Shown here piece after piece: positions 17,108-26,290 of a DNA stretch of 64,000 nucleotides. Location of the stretch: assembly GCF_029909975.1 (NCBI RefSeq), contig NZ_CP094516.1, positions 7,108,501 through 7,172,500 of the forward strand. Direction: 5' to 3'. How positions within the stretch are numbered: position 1 is the stretch's first letter; every line of letters begins with the position of its first letter. The notes beneath the pieces were generated by a model, which saw only the letters and a list, made by a program, of their open reading frames with translations, was not told where the DNA came from and did not search any database. The position numbers and the translations under genes were made by a program. Source of the stretch: Bradyrhizobium sp. ISRA430. GTDB lineage: Bacteria > Pseudomonadota > Alphaproteobacteria > Rhizobiales > Xanthobacteraceae.

Positions 17108-19099
17108 ATGGACGCCTTGGCTTTTGGAGACAAACGGCGTGCGATGCTTGTGCATCTCAACGGCATGGAGCGCGTCATTCCGTTGGCGGGAGGATACTTG
17201 AAGGCCTACGCGATGGCCGAACCGGATCTGGAGGCACGCTGGGACATCCAGCTGTATACCATGTATGCCGATGCGATATCCGCCTCCGAGCTGATTACCG
17301 ACATCTACGAAGCGCAGCCGGACCTCGTCGGCTTCAGCATCTATGTCTGGAATGCGGGCCTGGTCCGACGCGTCCTCCCGGCACTTCGCCACCTGATGCC
17401 GCGCGCATCCTTTGTTCTGGGCGGCACAGAGGTCCTGAACCGGGCCGCCGACTTCATCGATCCCGGCTGGGAGAATGTGCTGGTCTGCAACGGGGAGGGC
17501 GAGAAGACATTTCGCGACCTGCTGCGCGTCCTGCTCAGCGACCCGCCGGCATTCGACCAGATCGGAGGTGTCTCCTATTTCCAGCGTGGCGAACTGAAGA
17601 CGACAAAGCCATATGCGCGCATCAGGTCGCTCGACGAGATTCCCTCTCCCTTCCTGAAAGGATACTTTGACAGGCGGGACTACTCGGTGGCGCTGCTGGA
17701 GACGAACCGCGGATGTCCCTATCAATGCGAGTTCTGTTTCTGGGGTGGAGCGACGGGCCAGAAGATCACACGCGCGAGCTACGATCGCCTGCACGCCGAA
17801 ATCGAATTACTGGGGCAGCACAAGGCGCGCTCCGTCTACATCTGCGACGCCAATTTCGGGATCTTCGAGGAGGATGTGGAGTTGGCGCGCAAATTCGTCA
17901 AGACCAAGGAGGAGATGGGATATCCGCGCTACGTGCGCTACAGCTCCGCCAAGAACAATCCGGAGCGTGCCCTCGAGGTCGCCAAGACGCTGGCTCATGG
18001 CGGGGTGCTATCCGTGCAGCCGCTCTCGCTGCAGAGCCTGAACGAGCATGCCTTGAAGCTTGCGGGCAGGGATGCCATTCGCCATGAAAGCTATTACCGG
18101 CTGCAGGCGCGGACCAACGAGTTGGGTATCGCCTCGTTCATTGAGCTGATCTGGCCACTGCCGGGAGAAACGCTGGCCACCTTCAAGAAAGGACTTCAGG
18201 ATCTCTCCCGCATGGATGCGCGGGCCTTATCGGTATATCCACTCGTCTGGCTCAACAATGTTGGCTACAACGGCAAGGAAGACGAGTACGGAATCGTCAC
18301 GATCGCGAGTGGCGATCAAAACAGCAGCGCCAGAACGGTCATTCAGACGCGGGATGTTTCCTTCTCCGATTGGGTCGAAGGGCTGTTGTACACGAATGCG
18401 GTGCACATTCTGCACGGCTGCCGTGCGCTCTACCACACCTGCACGCTGGCAGAAGGATTGGGCGTCGCGACGCGCGGGGATATCTTTGCGCGCTTCCAGG
18501 CATGGATGGACCAGTCGTCGGGCACCGAGCTGTCGCGTCTGTGGCATCTCGGCCGCCAGAAGATCGACGAGATCTATTCGACGCTGTCCTGGCCCGGCCA
18601 CCTGATCGAACAGGTTTTGCATTTCCGGACGGAGTTCGACGAGTTCCTGCTCAAATTTGTTGCCGGGAATCCGGATCTCTTCGGTGGGCCGTTTGCAGAG
18701 ACCATCGCGGCGGCGGTCGAGTTTGACATGCTGGCGCGTCCCTACGTCTATCGTAACACGCTCCTGAGTTCGACGGGCCACCTGCGTCGGCTGAAGGTGC
18801 TGGAGAAACGGCAGCGGGGATGGGTGATCGAGTGTCCGTATGACATTCCTCGCGAAGCCGCGTTGCTGCGGGAAGGAAAGCGGACGGCTCCGGTCATGGA
18901 GCGCACCGTGATCGCGATCGATCACGAGTGCGGCCAGATGTATCGAATGGCGCGGCGAACCCAGAAGGAATACTGGGACGAGTGCCGGCTGTTCGTCCTC
19001 GAGATGGGCAATCACTATCCGACCTGGCGGCACCTGCCGCAGCAGGACATCCCAGAGCTGGCTCCCGCCGCAGTCGGCAAGGCAATGAGCGGAGGATGA
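17108..19099 (+). CDS. Cobalamin-binding-type radical SAM enzyme
   Basis: ATG 17108 has GGGAGGAC just upstream; an earlier in-frame TTG at 17078 lacks one. The 663-residue product has an N-terminal Rossmann-like region (to about residue 150) with GFSIYVW and VLGGTEV segments typical of B12-binding domains. The radical SAM [4Fe-4S] motif CPYQCEFC is at C203, C207 and C210, followed by a TIM-barrel core and a ~250-residue C-terminal extension. I see no DxHxxG motif, so cobalamin would bind base-off/His-off or not at all. Enzymes of this class methylate unactivated carbons or rearrange rings; in this operon the likely substrate is the aryl unit or a carrier-bound chain. Family is certain, reaction is not. 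Confidence 0.88.
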   Translation: MDALAFGDKRRAMLVHLNGMERVIPLAGGYLKAYAMAEPDLEARWDIQLYTMYADAISASELITDIYEAQPDLVGFSIYVWNAGLVRRVLPALRHLMPRASFVLGGTEVLNRAADFIDPGWENVLVCNGEGEKTFRDLLRVLLSDPPAFDQIGGVSYFQRGELKTTKPYARIRSLDEIPSPFLKGYFDRRDYSVALLETNRGCPYQCEFCFWGGATGQKITRASYDRLHAEIELLGQHKARSVYICDANFGIFEEDVELARKFVKTKEEMGYPRYVRYSSAKNNPERALEVAKTLAHGGVLSVQPLSLQSLNEHALKLAGRDAIRHESYYRLQARTNELGIASFIELIWPLPGETLATFKKGLQDLSRMDARALSVYPLVWLNNVGYNGKEDEYGIVTIASGDQNSSARTVIQTRDVSFSDWVEGLLYTNAVHILHGCRALYHTCTLAEGLGVATRGDIFARFQAWMDQSSGTELSRLWHLGRQKIDEIYSTLSWPGHLIEQVLHFRTEFDEFLLKFVAGNPDLFGGPFAETIAAAVEFDMLARPYVYRNTLLSSTGHLRRLKVLEKRQRGWVIECPYDIPREAALLREGKRTAPVMERTVIAIDHECGQMYRMARRTQKEYWDECRLFVLEMGNHYPTWRHLPQQDIPELAPAAVGKAMSGG

Positions 19100-19106
19100 G
19101 TGCGCC

Positions 19107-20294
19107 GTGACAATACAGGCTGTCTGCGCAGGATTGTCCGCAACACGCGAGCCTGGTGTGTGGTTTGATACCGCCGGGTATGACGCTGAGACATTGAGTC
19201 CGCTTCTTGAGCGGATCGCGGATCCGCCGTTTAGCGCGATCCTTCTCTATCCCGAGAAGGCGCACAAGATTCACCAGGCCGCTCCAGGGCGGTTGCGTCG
19301 CGTCCTGCAGATCGACAGCGTAGCGGAATTGAGAAGCGCTGTGGAGGCGGGCTGGCTGCGGGCGCCCGACGAGCCATCCTGGATTGTGGCCAGTCGATCC
19401 GTCGAGGTTCTCGAGGAGGCGCCTGCGCATCAGTTCGAGCGCTGCCTGCGTGCCGAGGTCGCAAGCGCCGGCGAACTCCGCGACGCAATCGAGTTGGGAC
19501 GCCGGTATCGGTGGTTGCTGTTGCAGCTGAAGGACGTCACCAATATTCCCCTCGAACTTGCGATCGCAACGCTGCAGGGCGGTTCGACCAGCCTGGTCAG
19601 GATCGTTAGCGATCCGCAGGATGTGGACGGTGCCATCCTCAGTCTAGGCGTCATGGAATCCGGGCCGGATTGCGTTATGTTCTCACCGCGCACGGCCGGC
19701 GCACTCGACGACTTTCTTGAACGTCTTAAGAGCTGCCGGTCGGGCAAGGTCATCCTGAGCACCGGCACAGTGTTGCGTACCTCTTCGGCCGGGATGGGCC
19801 ATCGGAGCTGCGTCGATCTCGTCACCATGTTCACAAAGACCGAGGGGATGCTGGTGGGGTCGACCTCTCATGGCGGCCTTCTGTGTTGCCCGGAGGTCTT
19901 CCCCATGCCCTACATGGATTTGCGTCCGTTCCGCGTTAATGCGGGAGCCATTCATAGTTACGTCTACGGTCCGGGCGGCCGGACCAACTATCTCAGCGAG
20001 CTGCGCGCCGGAAGCCCGGCAATGGTAGTCGGCCTTGACGGCAGCACCCGAAATTCTCGGGTTGGCCGGGTCAAGACCGAGGTTCGCCCGTTGCGGCTGA
20101 TCGAGGTCGGGTTCGCCGAAGACGCCATATTGAATTTGTTTCTGCAAGACGACTGGCACGTGAGGATCTACTCCGATCGTGGCCAACCGATCTGCCTGTC
20201 GGATATGAAGCCCGGCGACAGGGTACTCGGCCATTTGGGAAGGCCCGGGCGGCATGTCGGGATACGCGTCGACGAAACGATCTTAGAGCGCTGA
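19107..20294 (+). CDS. 3-dehydroquinate synthase II family protein, GriH-like (3-amino-4-hydroxybenzoate synthesis)
   Basis: GTG start 7 nt after the preceding stop, with GGAGGATGAG upstream; 395 residues. The signature GMGHRSCVD near residue 228 followed by EGMLVGSTSHGG is diagnostic for archaeal-type 3-dehydroquinate synthase II. In Streptomyces griseus GriH, of this family, converts the C7 phosphate made by GriI to 3-amino-4-hydroxybenzoic acid. The next gene is a GriI-like aldolase, and the pair is the known hallmark of that pathway. An archaeal shikimate-type role is the alternative, but rhizobia use canonical AroB and the surrounding genes are biosynthetic. Family assignment is high confidence; product identity rests on context. 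Confidence 0.9.
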   Translation: MTIQAVCAGLSATREPGVWFDTAGYDAETLSPLLERIADPPFSAILLYPEKAHKIHQAAPGRLRRVLQIDSVAELRSAVEAGWLRAPDEPSWIVASRSVEVLEEAPAHQFERCLRAEVASAGELRDAIELGRRYRWLLLQLKDVTNIPLELAIATLQGGSTSLVRIVSDPQDVDGAILSLGVMESGPDCVMFSPRTAGALDDFLERLKSCRSGKVILSTGTVLRTSSAGMGHRSCVDLVTMFTKTEGMLVGSTSHGGLLCCPEVFPMPYMDLRPFRVNAGAIHSYVYGPGGRTNYLSELRAGSPAMVVGLDGSTRNSRVGRVKTEVRPLRLIEVGFAEDAILNLFLQDDWHVRIYSDRGQPICLSDMKPGDRVLGHLGRPGRHVGIRVDETILER

Positions 20295-20388
20295 TCCTCG
20301 CGCCGTACAACGCTTCCCAGACGGGTCGACAACAGCGCTGGGAGCTTGGGAAGGCGTAGACAGATCGATGCGGTTCAGTGAGGGAAAA

Positions 20389-21216
20389 ATGCAGACAGCA
20401 ACCCTGTGCAGCCAGAGCATTGGAAAGCAGACTCGCTGGTCTCGATTCACCGATCGTGCTTCGGGTCGATCGTTGCTCTTACCCATCGACCACGGTTTGA
20501 CCCGGGGGCCCCTTGCGGGACTCGAAAGCATCCATGCGCTCGGCACGTGGATCAGCCACCCCTCGATAAACGGAATCATTGCGCATAAGGGGACGCTGGC
20601 GAGGCTTGTCGAAGCGCGCGCGCTTGGTGCGGCCGGGCTGATGCTGCACGTGAATGGCATGCCGGATTTCGCCGAGCAGCCCGACACCAAGGAAATCCTG
20701 ACGACCACTGAAGCCGCATTGCGTTTGGGCTGCGACGGTGTGTCCCTGCAGCTCAACTTCCGACGCGACAACGCCGCGCACAACCTCAAGCTCCTCGGCC
20801 GGATCGTCGATGAGGCCTCGGCCTGGGGGCTGCCAGTTCTGGCCATGATCTACGACAAGGACCAGACCGCTCCTGAGCAGCGGTCGCCCCGGATGCGCCA
20901 TCTCATTCGCATCGCCTGCGAGCTCGGCGTGGACGCGGTCAAGATCGAGGCGCCGACCTCGATTCGGGATATGCCGTTGCTGCTTGACGGGCTTGTCGAC
21001 GATATCGCCGTATTCTTCTCGGGCGGTCCGCTAGGCGATCTCGATCAATTGCTGGCCGTCGCATCGCACGCGGTCGCGCTGGGGGCTGCGGGCATGTGTG
21101 TCGGGCGGAACGTGTTTCAACATGCCGACAAGAGCAGGGCGCTGCGGCTCTTGCATGAAGCGGTCTGCAGCACCGGCGCGGCCGATCGGCAGGAAGCACG
21201 TCTGCGACAGGTGTAG
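20389..21216 (+). CDS. Class I aldolase of the DhnA/GriI type (aspartate semialdehyde + DHAP condensation)
   Basis: ATG 20389 has GAGGGA four bases upstream; an in-frame ATG at 20368 would add 7 residues. The ~275-residue TIM barrel has the LLLPIDHG motif near the N-terminus, the Schiff-base lysine in VDAVKIEAPT (K185) and the phosphate-binding GGPLGD and GMCVGRNVF loops, as in archaeal fructose-bisphosphate aldolase/ADH synthase and GriI. GriI joins L-aspartate 4-semialdehyde and dihydroxyacetone phosphate to give the C7 precursor that GriH cyclises. Both primary metabolites are available in any proteobacterium, so these two genes are enough for 3-amino-4-hydroxybenzoate. Confidence 0.9.
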   Translation: MQTATLCSQSIGKQTRWSRFTDRASGRSLLLPIDHGLTRGPLAGLESIHALGTWISHPSINGIIAHKGTLARLVEARALGAAGLMLHVNGMPDFAEQPDTKEILTTTEAALRLGCDGVSLQLNFRRDNAAHNLKLLGRIVDEASAWGLPVLAMIYDKDQTAPEQRSPRMRHLIRIACELGVDAVKIEAPTSIRDMPLLLDGLVDDIAVFFSGGPLGDLDQLLAVASHAVALGAAGMCVGRNVFQHADKSRALRLLHEAVCSTGAADRQEARLRQV

Positions 21217-21256
21217 CGCTAAGACATTAGTCATGAATTGAGGAAGCGGGCCTCAG

Positions 21257-22711
21257 ATGTACGGAAGCATGGAATTGAAGGGTGTCCTCTCCGGTGCGCG
21301 CTACATTGCCAGTCTCAAAGATGAGCGAGAGGTCTGGCTCGACGGAGAGCGGGTGGATGTCACCAGCCATGCCGCGTTCGGCGGCATGCGCGACGAACTG
21401 GCCCGCCTCTATGATCAGCAGCATCAGAGCGGGACCCAGGAGATCATGACCTTCGTGTCGCCCGAAAGCGGAAGGCGCGTTAGCTACTCCTACCTCTTAC
21501 CGCGAACACCGAACGACCTCCTGAAGCGGCGCCGCAATACGGAGCACTGGTCCAGGGAGACCTGGGGACAAATGGCCCGCATACCGGACTTCATGGCGAG
21601 CGTTGTCGTGGGACTGTACGATTTCCGCAACAGCCTCGCGTCGGTCAATCCCCAATTTGGCCAAAACGCGGTGGAGTACTACGAATATTGTCGCGATGCC
21701 GATCTCGCCATCACGCACAGCATCGTGGACCCACAGATAGATCGATCAAGCAACCCCACCATCGATCCCGATCTTGCGCTGCGCGTGGTCAAGGAAACGA
21801 GCACCGGCATCGTGGTTCGCGGTGCCAAGCAACTGGCGACCCTCGCCCCATTTGCGCACGAACTCCTCGTCTATCTATCGGCTTCATACGCCCAGCGCGG
21901 GCAGCGCGAGTTCGTCTCGTGGTTTGCGGTTCCGCTACCCACGCCAGGACTCAGGGTGCTCTGTCGCGAGCCGTTTTCCCTGCATCAGAGCGGGCACGGC
22001 CACCCGTTCGCGCGTCGATTCGACGAGCAGGACGCGATGGTCATCTTCGATAACGTGCTGGTGCCCTGGAACAGAGTCTTTCTGCTCTACGACAGCGACG
22101 TCGCGACCCGTGGACTGGCAAGCATCAATGCCTGGTCGCTCTATGCGAGCCAGGTGCGCTTCCATCAGAAGCTTGTGACCTTTGTTGCCGCGGCGACACT
22201 GATGGCAAGGTCGATCGGCGTGGACGAGTTTCGCGGCATTCGCGAGAGTCTGGGGGAACTCGTCATGTATACGGAAATGGTCCGTCTCGGCCTGCGCGGC
22301 ATGGAAGCGGATGCGCGGCGCACCGAAGGCGGCTTGTGGGCGCCGGGAAGTGATCTGCCCCTCAGCTGCTTTGCTGCGCAGATCGCGCCTCGGTTGCAGG
22401 AGATCGTCCGCGGCATCGGAGCGTCAGGCTTGGTCATGCAGCCTAGCGAAGCCGACTTGAGGCAACCCGCGCTGCGACCGTTTCTGGAGCGTTACATGCG
22501 CGGCAAATCGATCAATGTCACCGAGAAGTCCCGGCTGTTTCGCCTTGCCTGGGACCTCGTCGGCGACGGATCAGCGGCGCGGCAGGACCTCTACGAACGC
22601 TGGCATCGCGGTGATCTCGCGCGTAATCGCACCAATCTTTTTCTCACGTTTGATCAAACGTCGGTTGTCGAGCGGATGCTGAATGTCATTCGGGCATATC
22701 CGGATCCTTAA
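21257..22711 (+). CDS. HpaB-family FADH2-dependent aromatic monooxygenase
   Basis: A 484-residue protein with the acyl-CoA-dehydrogenase-like fold of 4-hydroxyphenylacetate 3-monooxygenase large subunits, recognisable from KETSTGIVVRGAKQLATLAP, the VIFDNVLVPWNRVF segment and the helical region LGELVMYTEMVRLG. These enzymes ortho-hydroxylate phenols using FADH2 delivered by a separate reductase. No HpaC-type reductase gene is in the window, so reduced flavin must come from elsewhere. The probable substrate is the 3-amino-4-hydroxybenzoyl unit, free or bound to CoA or a carrier. The gene lies 40 bp after the aldolase gene, in the same operon. Confidence 0.9.
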   Translation: MYGSMELKGVLSGARYIASLKDEREVWLDGERVDVTSHAAFGGMRDELARLYDQQHQSGTQEIMTFVSPESGRRVSYSYLLPRTPNDLLKRRRNTEHWSRETWGQMARIPDFMASVVVGLYDFRNSLASVNPQFGQNAVEYYEYCRDADLAITHSIVDPQIDRSSNPTIDPDLALRVVKETSTGIVVRGAKQLATLAPFAHELLVYLSASYAQRGQREFVSWFAVPLPTPGLRVLCREPFSLHQSGHGHPFARRFDEQDAMVIFDNVLVPWNRVFLLYDSDVATRGLASINAWSLYASQVRFHQKLVTFVAAATLMARSIGVDEFRGIRESLGELVMYTEMVRLGLRGMEADARRTEGGLWAPGSDLPLSCFAAQIAPRLQEIVRGIGASGLVMQPSEADLRQPALRPFLERYMRGKSINVTEKSRLFRLAWDLVGDGSAARQDLYERWHRGDLARNRTNLFLTFDQTSVVERMLNVIRAYPDP

Positions 22712-22779
22712 CCTCATGAGACCGACAGGGGACACAGTCCGCCGTTTCAGGCTGCAAAGGAAGGCGTTGGGAGAACCGC

Positions 22780-23892
22780 ATGTTTCGAGAGGTCCCTGTG
22801 CGACGATCGAGGGCTTTGCTACTTAATTTCGAGGCGGACGGCATTGCCGGATACGACTTCCTGTCACGCATGAGCGGACATTTGCATCCTACCAGCATCG
22901 CTATACTGAGCGCATTCTCCGACTGGAGACCGCTATCAAGCTGCGTCAGCGAATTGAGTCACAAGGTGGGAAGTTATTCGGTTGTCGCGAGGGAGGTAAT
23001 ACGGCTGCTGGACTACGGCTTCCTGATTGTCGCTGGCACTTCACTCGGAGACCGGAACGAGAAGTACGATCGGGAGTGGGCGTGGGGACCAATAGCTGGC
23101 CTCTACCACTTCTCGATCAAGTACACCCAATACCTTGATGCAAGCAGCAGCATCGCAGTGATGGCCGAGCGGGTTCGAACATTGCCGCAGATATCTCTCT
23201 TCAAGACTAACGCAGGTGACGCTCGGGTCGTCTCTCTGCCGCCACCGCGGGACGATGGATGTTTTGCAGTAATGAAACGTCGCCGCAGCTATCGTGGCTT
23301 TGACGGGCGCCCCGAAGCGGCGATCACAAAGGAGCAGTTGCGCGACTGCCTATTTTCGGGCCTCGGCATCGTGGGATTGGCGATGACGGATATCGGAGAG
23401 CTTCCGCTTAAAATGACGCCGTCGGGCGGCGCCAGAAATCCCTACGAGGCCTACGTCTTCGCATACAATGTCCGAAATCTTCCGCGCGGCGTTTATCACT
23501 ATTCAGCGCTCGAGAATTCGCTGGCGCCGACGCCGCTCGACAAGCTTCCTTTGGTCGAGGCGGTTCTTGGCGGGCAAGTGTGGTTTTCCGGCGCGGCAGC
23601 GCTGATCCTACTGGTTGCAAATTTTGCGAGAACAGCATGGAAATACCGGCACCCGACGGGATTTCGCGTGGTGCTGATCGAGGCCGGACACATCGCGCAA
23701 AACATGCTCCTGGCGGCTACCGCAAACGACCTTGCCGCCGCGCCCACCTGCGCATTAGATGACGCCGTCATTGAGGACGCGCTCGATATCGATCCGGTGA
23801 TGGAGTCTGCGATCTATGCGGTCGCGATTGGGACGCGTTCGGAAGCTTCAACGATCGCCGACCTGGTTGATTGGTCAGTTGTGGAGCATTAG
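22780..23892 (+). CDS. SagB-type FMN dehydrogenase (thiazoline/oxazoline oxidase)
   Basis: ATG preceded by GGGAGAA; 370 residues. After a ~150-residue N-terminal domain comes a nitroreductase-fold region with RRSYRGFDG, the strongly conserved MTPSGGARNPYEAYVF segment (about 210-226), LPRGVYHY and the EAGHIAQNMLLAA helix. This is the pattern of SagB/ThcOx dehydrogenases, which oxidise azolines to azoles with FMN. In NRPS clusters a similar activity is often an Ox domain inside the synthetase; here it is free-standing. It fits the Cy domains and Cys-specific A domain and predicts a fully aromatic thiazole. The stop lies 2 bp before the next ATG. Confidence 0.9.
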   Translation: MFREVPVRRSRALLLNFEADGIAGYDFLSRMSGHLHPTSIAILSAFSDWRPLSSCVSELSHKVGSYSVVAREVIRLLDYGFLIVAGTSLGDRNEKYDREWAWGPIAGLYHFSIKYTQYLDASSSIAVMAERVRTLPQISLFKTNAGDARVVSLPPPRDDGCFAVMKRRRSYRGFDGRPEAAITKEQLRDCLFSGLGIVGLAMTDIGELPLKMTPSGGARNPYEAYVFAYNVRNLPRGVYHYSALENSLAPTPLDKLPLVEAVLGGQVWFSGAAALILLVANFARTAWKYRHPTGFRVVLIEAGHIAQNMLLAATANDLAAAPTCALDDAVIEDALDIDPVMESAIYAVAIGTRSEASTIADLVDWSVVEH

Positions 23893-23894
23893 CC

Positions 23895-24638
23895 ATGCGC
23901 TGGGTGGCGGAGCAGGGTACGGGGCGAGGGATTCGGGAGCAACACATCGACATCCTTCTGAGCCGACCCGAGCAGGCGAGCACAAGGCTGCGGAACGCGG
24001 TAGGTGAGGTCCTTGATGAAGAGGAGCGCCAGCGCGCTCTGCGCTTCGTCTTCGATCGCGATCGCGACTTGTACATCTTCAGTCACGGCCTACTGAGGCT
24101 CGTGCTTGCTCGTTACCTAGGAGTGGATCCCCGAGAGCTCTGCTTTGCCCTTGCTAAGGGAGGACGACCTGAGCTGGCTTGGCCGTCATCGACACCGATC
24201 CGTTTTAACTTGTCGCATACCAAGGGACTGGTCGCGTGCATCGTCACTAGCCGGGCCGATTGTGGCGTGGATGTCGAACGGATCGATCGGGTCGATTATC
24301 GTCGTTTGGTCCCGAGTGTTCTCGCTACCGAGGAGCTATCGGCGCTAATGACGCTGACGGAGGAGTGTCGGCGGCATCGGTTTTTTGAGATATGGACTCT
24401 GAAGGAAGCTTACCTCAAGGGGCGGGGACTGGGGATATCTTATCCCGTTCGCAATATCTCGTTTTCTGGTTTTGATGGGACGCGCCGGTGTCTCGTCACT
24501 GCGGACAGTGAGGACGATGGCAGCGCTTGGCGATTCTGGAGCAAAACCTTAACGCACACACACTCTGCTGCCGCCGCGGTGCGAACAACGGGGAATGACA
24601 TCAGTTTCTCTCTGATTTCTGCTGAGGATCTGCCATGA
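23895..24638 (+). CDS. Sfp-type 4'-phosphopantetheinyl transferase
   Basis: ATG 23895 follows the SagB stop by 2 bp (an in-frame upstream TTG is less likely); 247 residues. Motifs are GGRPEL, the FNLSHTKG strand, the Mg-binding GVDVERID and FFEIWTLKEAYLKGRG, in the order and spacing of Sfp-type enzymes. It transfers phosphopantetheine from CoA to the serines of PCP and ACP domains, activating the megasynthase upstream. It is the last gene of the biosynthetic operon; beyond it lies IS debris. Confidence 0.95.
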   Translation: MRWVAEQGTGRGIREQHIDILLSRPEQASTRLRNAVGEVLDEEERQRALRFVFDRDRDLYIFSHGLLRLVLARYLGVDPRELCFALAKGGRPELAWPSSTPIRFNLSHTKGLVACIVTSRADCGVDVERIDRVDYRRLVPSVLATEELSALMTLTEECRRHRFFEIWTLKEAYLKGRGLGISYPVRNISFSGFDGTRRCLVTADSEDDGSAWRFWSKTLTHTHSAAAAVRTTGNDISFSLISAEDLP

Positions 24639-24859
24639 CTGCTGTTCTTCTGCATCGCGGTTGAAGTGGAGTTGCCCAGCGCGATCTTCTTCGTGAAGTG
24701 TGGGCGCCAGCTAGACTAGTGGGCCGGCTGTTGTGGTTCCTGTGTGGGATGTTACTGGGATGGGGCGGGTCAGCGTGCGGTTGAGGATCATGATCGCAAG
24801 TAAACGCGAGTCGCTAGACGCAGCCAAGGTCTGATCTTCCCCCGAAAAAGTGGACGGGT

Positions 24860-25479
24860 TTAAGCAGCTTTTAGCTCCATCTGGATCGGAGAGATATATT
24901 CGATGGCGGGATGGAGCCTGGTTCGATTGTAGAAGCCCTCGAAAGGCAAAGATATCGCGCTGAGCCTCGGCACGGGGTTGGTACGGGCGATGATGGACGA
25001 GCTCGGTCTTGAGGGTGTGGAAGAAGCTCTCCATCGGGGCATTTCGGTCTCGATGTAGGTGATATCGGCCAGCCAGATCTGGTTCCGAGCAGTGGCGATG
25101 AAGTTGCGGTCGAGCAGATTCGGGGCGATCGGCAGGTCGTGGCGGCTGTCGGTGGTCCGCACGCGGCGTGGCCGCGCCATGATCGCCCTGATACCGTGAC
25201 GCCGCATCAACCGCTCGATGCGACCACGGCTCGCCCCGCGCCCTGCGCCTTCAACTCGACATGGATGCGCGGGCTGCCATAACGCCCGCGGGTGTCGCGG
25301 TGGACCCGTCTGATGTCGTCGACGAGGTCACGATTGGCGGCAGATCGTCGGCTCTCCGGGTGCGAGCGCCAGGCATAATAGCCGGCCGGCGAGACCCCAG
25401 CACGTCGCACAGGAGCGTCACCGGATAATCGGCGCGGCGATCTTCGATGAAGCGGAATCTCATGTCCGTGTTCCAGCAA
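24860..25479 (-). pseudogene. IS3-family transposase OrfB, frameshifted
   Basis: Frames on the minus strand give successive pieces of an IS3 OrfB: FRFIEDRRADYPVTLLCDVLG, then VSPAGYYAWRSHPESRR and RGRYGSPRIHVEL, then an integrase core with RNQIWLADITYIET, MESFFHTLKTELVHH and FYNRTRLHPAIEYISP, ending in MELKAA. The pieces are in three frames, so at least three indels separate them. The DDE catalytic domain is therefore not made as one protein. Confidence 0.85.
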
Positions 25480-25496
25480 AGATCGCGATCGACTTC

Positions 25497-26140
25497 CTAA
25501 GAAACAGCCGGATCGGGCTCGCCTGGAGTTGCGTGTAACACGAAGCCCAGAGATTTGGCTCGGCGCTGAAGGTTGGCGAGGACACGGTCGCGATATTGCT
25601 GCTCATAATGATCCGCGCCGGGGTCTCTGTAGTGCATGCCGTGCCGGAGGGTGTTGTAGAATAAGACTGCGATCTTGCGGGCGGTCGCTGTCACCGCCTT
25701 GACTTACCCGCACGTGCGGACAGTCGGCGATAGAATGCACCGAGCGCCGTATCGCTTCGTCCGACGGTTGTTGCTGCCAACCGCAACAGTGCGGCCGCCC
25801 GACTGGACGATCTCCGTGTGCGCGAGGACAACACCTTGCCGCCAGAGATTTTGCTGCCCGGTGCAAGGCACAGCCAGGAGGTGAAGTGCTTGGCGCTCGG
25901 CCATGCCCTCAGATCGGTGCCACATTCACCGACAAGCTTCAATGCCAGTGATGGACCCAACCCATGGATCTCGGTCAGATCGACGCCGAGGGGTTCACCG
26001 CAGCCATGTGCATCTTTGATCCGATGTCGATAGCGGCGGCCCCGACGTTGACCGGCCTAAGTTCCGGGCAGTCGCCGGCCGTCCTCTTCTTGAGCACGGC
26101 AATCCTCCCTTCAATGATGAGCAGGAGGGTCTGGGCAATG
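25497..26140 (-). pseudogene. IS110-family transposase relic with an internal deletion
   Basis: Minus-strand frames give an N-terminal piece with AAAIDIGSKMHMAAVNP, like the DEDD-type N-terminus of IS110 transposases. This joins directly to the C-terminal Transposase_20 region (LTEIHGLGPSLALKLVGECGTDL, WLCLAPGSKISGGKVL) and a tail RKIAVLFYNTLRHGMHY. The middle of the protein, normally well over 100 residues, is missing, and frames shift at both the junction and the tail. It sits inside the IS3 copy between its orfA and orfB. Confidence 0.8.
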
Positions 26141-26290
26141 CCAATCGTCATCTTCCTAATCGCGCCAGGGCGACGTCACCACTCTCAAGTTCGCATGCAC
26201 CCATGGACCACGTTTTTTAACGGGAATTGTGCCTCCAATAATCGACCGGCCGCTACCCTCCCAGCCATCGAGGATAACACAAGGCTGTTT

